A stretch of DNA of 9,443 nucleotides. It comes from Burkholderiaceae bacterium (GTDB taxonomy: Bacteria > Pseudomonadota > Gammaproteobacteria > Burkholderiales > Burkholderiaceae). The notes beneath the pieces were generated by a model, which saw only the letters and a list, made by a program, of their open reading frames with translations, did no database searches and had not been told where the DNA came from. The stretch spans positions 1 to 9,443 of the forward strand of contig JAGOCV010000152.1 in assembly GCA_017998575.1 (NCBI GenBank). The letters run 5' to 3'. The position numbers were made by a program, and so were the translations under genes. Shown piece by piece: positions 1-7,400 of this stretch (positions are counted from its first letter, which is position 1; every line of letters begins with the position of its first letter).

Positions 1-1215
1 GGCCTCGACCTGTCGCACACCAACCTGGCAGGCGACGCCGACCTGGGCCCCGGCCCGGGCTCCACGGCATCGGTGACTCAGACGGCTTCCGCTGGCGACG
101 CAGCCAGCTTCGCGATCTATCCGTTGATCATCCAGAACAACGGCTCGAGCGCGCTGGCCAACGTCACGCTGGCTGCCAGCCAGACCAGCACGTTCCCCGG
201 TTCGCTGCCCAGCGGCGTCACCGTGACGTACAGCACCAGCGCCACCTGCGCGGCCGGCAACGACGCCTCGTCGCCCCTGGCCAGCATCGCGGCCGGCGGC
301 AGCGCCACCGTGTATGCCTGCGTGCAGGCCAGCAACGCCGTCTCGGCCGGTACCTACCAGCTGTACTTCCGCGCCAACGACGCCACGGCTGTCGTGTCCG
401 ACACGATCCATGACGCCTTGACCGTGGTGCTGCCCAACACGTACCGCTTCACCGCCACGCCGAGCAACAGCGGCCAGGCCGCGCCCGGCGGCAGCATCGT
501 GTTCTCGCACACGGTGGCCAACACCGGCAGCATGTCCTGCGGCGCCAGCAACTTCTCGGTCACCACCACCAACGTGACGGCCGGCTGGACAACCGCGCTC
601 TACGTCGACGTCAACAACGACGGCGTCGTGGATGCGGGCGACACGCTCATCGACAACACCACCACCTTCCTCGGAACGCTCGCTGGCGGCGCCAGCGCCA
701 AGATCCTGGTGAAGATGTTCGTGCCCGGCGGCGCTACCGACGGCAGCACGGGCTCGGCAACCGTCGTCGTGCGTGAAGTCGCGGCACCTGGCCCCACGGT
801 CTGCGTGATCCAGGGCGCTGACCCGGTCAACACCGTGACGGTCCAGACCGCTCAGGTCACTGTCGCCAAGACCCAGGCCCTCGATGCCGCCTGCGCCAAC
901 CCGGGCAGCCCCGCCTTCGGCGGTGCCAGCTTCGGCGTCAAGCCCGGCGAGTGTGTGATCTACAAGGTCGTCGCCACCAACAGCGGCGCGGCCGACGTGA
1001 CCAACGTCTCGGTGGAAGACTCCATTCCCTCGTACACGGCCTACGTGGCCGGCTCGGGCACCTGCACGTCTTCGGGTGTGACGGGTACGGCCGTTGCGCT
1101 GACCGAAACGGGTTCGCCGGTGACTTCGCTGTCCTGCGGCAGCGCGGCCAACACCGTGGCCGGCTCCGGTGTCGGTGCGGTCACGCTGACCTTCTCGGTC
1201 AAGGTGAACCAGTAA
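1..1215 (+). CDS. DUF11-like Ig-repeat secreted protein, 3' part (start outside window)
   Basis: The frame is open from the first base to the TAA at 1213-1215, giving 404 visible residues; a GTG at 73 is internal, so the true start lies upstream. Three beta-sandwich-like modules can be seen, at about residues 20-145, 146-285 and 286-404. The last has the usual DUF11 ('conserved repeat domain') features: an opening V-A-K-T, then a Y-K-V-V-A-T-N-S-G strand and a V-E-D-S-I-P-S-Y-T motif. The middle module carries a calcium-loop-like D-V-N-N-D-G-V-V-D-A-G-D (residues 203-214). Eight cysteines are visible and fall in plausible pairs, as expected for an oxidising compartment. There is no visible membrane anchor, barrel or sorting signal; the protein simply ends after the last strand. 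DUF11 modules are known from large exported surface proteins. A structural or adhesive role is inference. The module types recur in the downstream giant protein, so the two are probably related and functionally linked. Confidence 0.85.
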   Translation, partial: GLDLSHTNLAGDADLGPGPGSTASVTQTASAGDAASFAIYPLIIQNNGSSALANVTLAASQTSTFPGSLPSGVTVTYSTSATCAAGNDASSPLASIAAGGSATVYACVQASNAVSAGTYQLYFRANDATAVVSDTIHDALTVVLPNTYRFTATPSNSGQAAPGGSIVFSHTVANTGSMSCGASNFSVTTTNVTAGWTTALYVDVNNDGVVDAGDTLIDNTTTFLGTLAGGASAKILVKMFVPGGATDGSTGSATVVVREVAAPGPTVCVIQGADPVNTVTVQTAQVTVAKTQALDAACANPGSPAFGGASFGVKPGECVIYKVVATNSGAADVTNVSVEDSIPSYTAYVAGSGTCTSSGVTGTAVALTETGSPVTSLSCGSAANTVAGSGVGAVTLTFSVKVNQ

Positions 1216-1234
1216 GCACACGGGCCCTCGTGGC

Positions 1235-1296
1235 CTCCAGCCTCACCCCTTGCGGGTGAGGCCAGGAGCGGGGTTTGCGCCTCGCTCCCTCTTTCC
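1235..1296 (+). terminator. Two adjacent hairpins after the first gene; probable terminator
   Basis: Twenty-four bases after the TAA stop, GCCTCACCC (1240-1248) and GGGTGAGGC (1254-1262) form a perfect 9-bp stem around a 5-base loop. The stem can be extended by CTCC (1235-1238) pairing with GGAG (1265-1268) across a small internal loop. A second hairpin follows at once: GGAGCG (1265-1270) pairs with CGCTCC (1283-1288), and the stem continues inward with G-C and G-T pairs to a 4-base loop. The tail is CTCTTTCC, a poor U-tract, so this is not a textbook intrinsic terminator. It could instead be a Rho-assisted 3' end, an mRNA-stabilising structure, or one copy of a dispersed palindromic repeat. 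Confidence 0.5.
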
Positions 1297-1424
1297 AGTT
1301 CGCATGTGGTGTTGCCACAGGCGCGGAAATCGCCGCCAGCGTCAGCGCTGCCCAGCGTGCGAAGTGGAAAGAGACCGTCTGCGGACCGTCGTGCGCACGC
1401 GCGGCTGTCTGATCCCCGAATGCA
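1297..1424 (+). promoter_or_regulatory. Leader of the giant gene with clustered short palindromes
   Basis: This stretch lies between the hairpins and the first possible ATG of the giant gene. It contains TGTGG-TGTTG-CCACA, a small 5-bp hairpin. It then has AGAC-C-GTCT (1372-1380), a second GAC-C-GTC (1384-1390) exactly 11 bases further on, and the 8-base palindrome GTGCGCAC (1391-1398). Two copies of the same half-palindrome one helical turn apart look like an operator, but they are short and unverified. I do not see a convincing -35/-10 pair or a good Shine-Dalgarno sequence before 1425. Confidence 0.25.
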
Positions 1425-4400
1425 ATGCACAGCTTGAGACACATGCCGGTATCCAAGAGCGCCCCCTATTTCGAGCAGCCCCGTGTCCTGCGCGTCGTCA
1501 CGCGTCTGGCCTTGGGGGTGCGGGCCATGCTCTTCGGAATGCTGGTATTTGCCTTCCTCGTGCAGTCGGCAGGTGCCGTGGCGCCGCGCGGCGGCCAGGA
1601 AATCCGCGCGCAGGCCTGGGCCGAATACTTGCCCTCCGGCATGACGCAGGTCGCCCGTGCCGACTCCAACGTCGCCAGCGTCACCGTGGACGCCGTGGCC
1701 GCGCTGCAGCTGTCGTCCAGCCAGTCCGTGCGCAGGCCGCCAGGCGCATCGCTGGCGCTGTCCCACCTGCTCACCAACACGGGCAACATTCCGGCCACCT
1801 ACACCCTTACGCTGGTACAGACCGGCTGCACGGCGCCCAGCGGCGCGTCCTCGCCATCGCCCACCTTCGCCGTCGCCGCGCCCCAGCTCTGGCGTGACGC
1901 CAACAACAACGGCGTGATCGATACCGGTGCCGATACCGCCATCGCGTCCGGCGGCAGCCTCACGCTCGCCCCGGGCGAATCCGCCAGCGTCCTGCTGGGG
2001 GGCAGCATTCCGACCACCGTGGCCTCGGGCAACTGGGCCTGCCTGTCGCTCGCGGCCAGTGACACGGCCCACGCACAGAACGCCAGCAACCAGGACACCG
2101 TCGTCGTCGGCAACACGGCGGCACTCACGCTCGCCAAGACCGCCGCATACCCCGGCATCATCGTTCCCGGCACCAGCGAAATCCAGTTCCAGATCGACGG
2201 GCAGAACGTCGGCGCCCAGGCGGCCGCCGGCAGCGGGAGCGCCGCGGGCTCCACTGTCCTTGTCGACAACGTTCCCGTCACCCTGCTGCTGCTGCGCGAC
2301 AAGATCCCGGCAGGCATGGTGTACGTGGCTGGCTCGCTGGCGTCACCGGCGCTCGCACAGCCCGGGGCGCTGCGGCTTTTCCGCCTCGCGTCCGATCCTC
2401 AATTCAGCTATCGACAGGGCGCCGCCAACGACGATGCCTCCATGGCTGAAGTCGCCATCGGCCTGCCGCTGGGACTGCCCGCCGGCACCGCGATGCGCAT
2501 GAGCTTCAAGACGCGGGTGACCGCCGGCATTTCCGGCTCCGTCGTCAATGGTGCCCAGGCCTACTACAACGACGGCGCGGGCGTCGCCAGCGCCAGCAGT
2601 AACTCGGTCGTCATTCCCGTGGTGGCTGCGCGCATGGGCCTGGCCAAGGCTGCGGGCGCGCTCACGCCCGGATACGACGGCAACGGCGCCTACGACGGCA
2701 CCGCCACCGTCCGCTTCACCTTCCGCCTGCGCAACGAAGGCAGTGCCACCTTGTACGGCACACAGATCTCCGACGTTCTGGAAGGCGCAGCCGCCAACCA
2801 GTTCGGCACTTACACGGCCGGCGCGCCCGGCGCGGGCCAGTACACCATTGCGGGTGTCGGCATCGTGGCCAGCAACACCGGCGCATCCGGAGTCGCCGCC
2901 AACACCGCTTTCACCGGACAGGCAGGCGCCGCGTCCTACCTGCTGGCTCCGGGCGCCATCCTGCCCACCGGCAGTGAAATCACCCTGTTCGCCGACGTCA
3001 GGCTCAACCTCTCAGGCCGCACCGCCACACTCGAAAACAGCGCCACCGCCACCGCTGCCACCGTGGCCGGCGGCTCGCCCGTCATCAGCGACATCTCGGC
3101 CAACGGCAGCGAGCCCGACGCCAATGGCAACGGCACCTCGGCCGACGACAGCGCGCGCACGCCCGTCGTCCCGCTGCTGCCCATCCTCAAGGTCAACAAG
3201 ACATCCGCCGCGCCCGTGCGCGTAACCACCGGCGTCTACGACATCCCCTACACGATCACCGTCACCAACAGCGGCACCGCGCCCGCACCCTTCGTGCGCG
3301 TGCTCGACAACCTCAACTGCGCGTTCGACATGGACAAGCCGGCCGGCACCATCGCCAGCTGGTCCATCGTCTCGGGCCCCACGGCCACCCAGGGCCAGCT
3401 CACGCCCTCCACACCGTTTGGTAGTGCCACCAGCGCATCCACCCACGGCCTGTGTGACCGCGACGGCAGCGGCAACGCCCTGCTGCCCACAGAGCCCGTC
3501 TTCTCCGTGGTCGACGGCACGCGCAGCCTGGCCGTTGGTGCCACCGAGGTCATCCGCTTTACCGTGCGGGCGATCGTCAAGCCCGGTGCCTTGAACCGGC
3601 GCACCTCCGTTGGCAACGTCGCCTGGGTGGCCAGCTACACCGGCAACACCGTCGCGCCATCGCCGCTCGTGCAATCCGGGGCCGTCACCAACTACACGCT
3701 GCTGGTCGATCCGCAAGGCGTGGTGTACGACTCTGCCACGCGCGCGCCCATTGCCGGCGCCATCGTCAACGTGCGGCGAAACGCCTGCCTCAACAGCGTG
3801 GCCGGCCCCATCACGCCCACGCAGATCTTCGGCGGCACCAGCCCGGCGTTCACGTATCTGCCCGATGGATCCGTGTCGATGACCACCGGGGCCGACGGCC
3901 AGTACCAGTTCTTCTTCGACCAGCCGCCCACCGGCACCGCCCCCAACGATCTGTGCGACTACGCCATCAGCGTCACCCCGCCCACGGGCGCCGGCTACAC
4001 CGTTCCATCCACCGTCATTCCGCCGACGGCAGGCACCTTCGCCAGTTGCGGCTTCGTCGTGCCCTCGTCCATGGCACCGCAGGGCAGCGACCCCACCACC
4101 TATCACTGGGTCGTGCGTGCCGGTGTCGATCCGTTCACCAACGCCGTCTGCGAAACCCTGCACAACCACATTCCGCTGGATCCGCCCAACGCATCCACCA
4201 CCGGCCTCGTCCTCAACAAGGAAAGCCGTACTAAGGAGGCCGAGTTCGGCGACTTCGTCGACTACACCCTCACGCTCACCAACAACGTCGCCGCCTCCAC
4301 CGTCACCGGCATCGTCCTGCGTGACACGCTGCCGCCCGGCTTCGCCTACGTGTCTGGCTCCAGCAGCGTCAATGGCGTGGTCGCGGCCGATCCGCAAGGC

Positions 4401-7400
4401 GGCGCGGGGCCCGTGCTCGCCTACGCCTTGCCGGGCAGCCTGAGCCAGGGAGCGTCGTACAAAGTGCGCTATCGCGTGCGCATCGGCGTCGGCAGTCCCA
4501 CGCAGGGCGAGGCCGTCAACAGCGCTTCGGCCACCGGCGTGCTGTCCGGCGCCACCATCGTGTCCAACACCGCCAGCTGGCGCATCCGCGTGCGCGGAGG
4601 CGTCTTCTCCGATGACGCTTTCGCCATCGGCCGCGTCTACGCCGGCTGCGGCCCGCAAGATGCCTCCAAACCGACCGCCGGCTGGATCGGCGTACCCGGC
4701 GTGCGGCTCTTCCTCGAAGACGGCACCAGCGTCACCACCGATGCCGAAGGCCGCTGGAGCCTCTATGGCCAGCGGCCCATCACACACGTGGCCAAGGTCG
4801 ATCCGCTCACGCTGCCCGCCGGCAGCAGGCTCGTCGCGCTCGACAACCGCAACGCGGGCGACGGCGACAGCCGCTTCCTCGACCTGAAGAAGGGCGAGAT
4901 GCTGCGCGCAGACTTCCTCATCGACACCTGCGGCATGGCGCCCGATGCCCCCCTGCTCGCTGCCGTACAGGCCCGCCGCAAGTCGGCCAGCAGCGCTACC
5001 GGCACGGCCACCCAGGCTGATGCGCTCTACAAGACACGCCTCGACAGTGCGGCCAGCCAGTCTGCCGGCACCAACCGCAGCGTTGACGTGCGCGGCCTCG
5101 CCGCCAGCGGCGTGCTGTCCGCCGGTGGCGCGGGCGGTGGCGTGGCCAGCAACGCGCCGGCCGGCGCCGCGCCGCTCATCGATCTGCCCATCGGTGCGCT
5201 CGGCGGTGCGGCCCAGGCCAACCCCAATCCGGCCACCACCACGCCGGCCCCGGTCGTGCTGCCCGACACCGATGGCGGCGCCAGCCTGCTGGGCCCACTG
5301 CCCGCGCCCGGCATCGTCGACCTCGAAGACATCCTGCCCGCCGAAACCAAGGCCGCCGGCTTCCTGGGCCTGAACGACGGAGACACACTGCCGTCGCGTG
5401 TCACCAACGTGCGCGTCAAGGGCCCGGCCGGTGCCAAGCTCAGCCTCTACGTCAACGGCGAAGCCATCAGCGAACGCCGCGTCGGCAAGCGCGTCGAATC
5501 ACGCACCAGCGGCGCCGTCGCCTGGGAATACATCAGCATCCCGCTCAAGCCCGGCAGCAACGAACTGCGCCTGGCCATCGTCGACGACTTCGGCAACGCA
5601 CGCGCCGACGAGCGCATCCGCGTCACCGCCCCCGACAAGCTCGGTAAGCTCGACATCGACCTGCCCGACGACATCCGCGCCGATGGCCGCACGCCCGTCT
5701 CCATCACCCTGCGCCTCACCGACGACAAGGGCGTGCCCGTCACCGCGCGCACCTACGTGAGCGTCTTCACCGGGCGTGGCGGCTTCCTCAACCCAGACCT
5801 CAACCCCGCCGAAGCCGGCCTGCAGATCGCCGTCGAAGGCGGCAGCGCCGTACTGCGCTACGTGCCCCCGGCCGAGCCGGGCGAAACCCCTTTGCGCGTC
5901 GTCACCGGCGATCTCACCCGTAGCGCGCGCATGGTCCTGCTGCCCGAGCAGCGCCCCATGGTCGGCGTCGGCATCGTCGAAGGCGTGCTCGACCTCAGCC
6001 AGCGCGGTGCCATCGCGCTCGGCCGCCCCGGCAGCGCCAACGCCTTCGAATCCGAGCTGCGCTCGCTCTCCGCAAGCGGCGACAGCCGCCTGGGCGCGCG
6101 CGCCGCCTTCTACCTCAAGGGCACCATCAAGGGCGACTACCTGCTCACCGCCGCCTACGACAGCGACAAGACCGAAAAAGACACGCTGTTCCGCGACATC
6201 AAGCCCGACGCCTACTACCCCGTCTACGGCGACGACTCCGTGCGCGCCTACGACGCACAGAGCACCCAGCGCCTCTACGTTCGCGTCGACAAGAACCGCT
6301 CGTTCCTGCTGTATGGAGACTTCACCACGGCCGGCAACCCCGAGGTGCGCCAGCTCAGCCAGTTCAGCCGCTCCCTCACGGGCATCAAGCACCAGTACGA
6401 AGCCGACGGCGTGCGCGTCACATCCTTTGCCAGCCGCACCACCGCCAGCCAGATCATGGAAGAGCAGCCCGCGCTCGGCATCTCCGGCCCGTACTTCCTC
6501 AAGGGCCTGACATCCGCCGCCGACCTCGTGCGCGGCAGCGACAAGGTCGAAATCCTGGTGCGTGACCGCAACCAGCCCAACGTCATCCTCAGCGCCACCG
6601 CCATGGGGCGCTACTCGCAATACACCATCGACGACCTCACCGGCCGGCTGCTCTTCCTCTCGCCCGTGCTGTCGTTCGACGAGAACTTCAACCCGCGCTC
6701 CATCCGCGTCACCTACGAAGTCCAGGCCGGCGGGCCCGAGTACACCGTGCTCGGCACCGACGCCCAGGTGCGCGTGGCCGACTGGCTGCAACTCGGTGCC
6801 GTGGCCGTCAAGGACGACAACCCCGACAACCCGCGCCGCCTGGCCGCCGCCACCGCGCTGGCTCGCCTGGGCGAGCGCACCGTCCTCACCGCCGAAGCCG
6901 TGCGCACCGATTCCACCAGCCTCAAGCGAGAGGCCGCGGGCCTGCGCGCCGGCACCGGGTTGCGCGCCGAACTGCGCCACGACGGCACCGACTTCAAGGC
7001 CCAGGCCAAGGCCCTGCGCACCAGCGAAGGCTTCGACAACGCCGGTGGCGGTGCCACCGCCGGCCGCACGGAAGTCAACACCAGCGCCGAATACAAGCTG
7101 TCGGACGACACCCGCCTGCGGGCCGAAGCCGTCTACAGCCGCGACGCCGCCAGCGCCGCCACCACGGGCGGCGCACTGGGCGCCACGGCCAGCGACCGCC
7201 TCAGCGCCAGCGTGGCCGCGCAACACCGCCTGAGCGAAAACATCGTGGCCGAAGCCGCCGTGCGCCACGGCAACCAGACCGGCACCAGCGCCGGCGGCTT
7301 CGACTACGGCCAGGTCACAGGCAGTTCCAGCAGTTCCGGCAACGCCGGCAGCGTCTCCAGCGGCGGCGGGGGCACCACCCTGGCCCAATCCACCACCACC

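Noticed and set aside
951..1259. + strand overlapping frame at the end of the first gene
   Set aside because: Out-of-frame shadow rich in Arg and Gly, ending in the hairpin; the first gene's own frame has DUF11 features up to its TAA.
1250..1897. + strand frame overlapping the intergenic region and the start of the giant gene
   Set aside because: Its translation is Arg/Ala-rich, it reads through the hairpin region, and it would displace the signal peptide and first module of the giant protein.
1041..2072. Antisense open frame of 343 codons crossing the intergenic region
   Set aside because: It runs through the hairpins and into two well-supported + strand genes, with low-complexity Gly/Arg translation and no domain.
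3012..4787. Antisense open frame of 591 codons on the - strand
   Set aside because: Same cause as above; composition is Gly/Asp/Arg-rich without motifs and it lies wholly inside the giant gene.
7318..7386. Ser/Gly-rich stretch that might mark a recombination or repeat insertion
   Set aside because: It stays in frame between two predicted barrel hairpins and reads as an ordinary low-complexity surface loop, with no exact tandem repeat.
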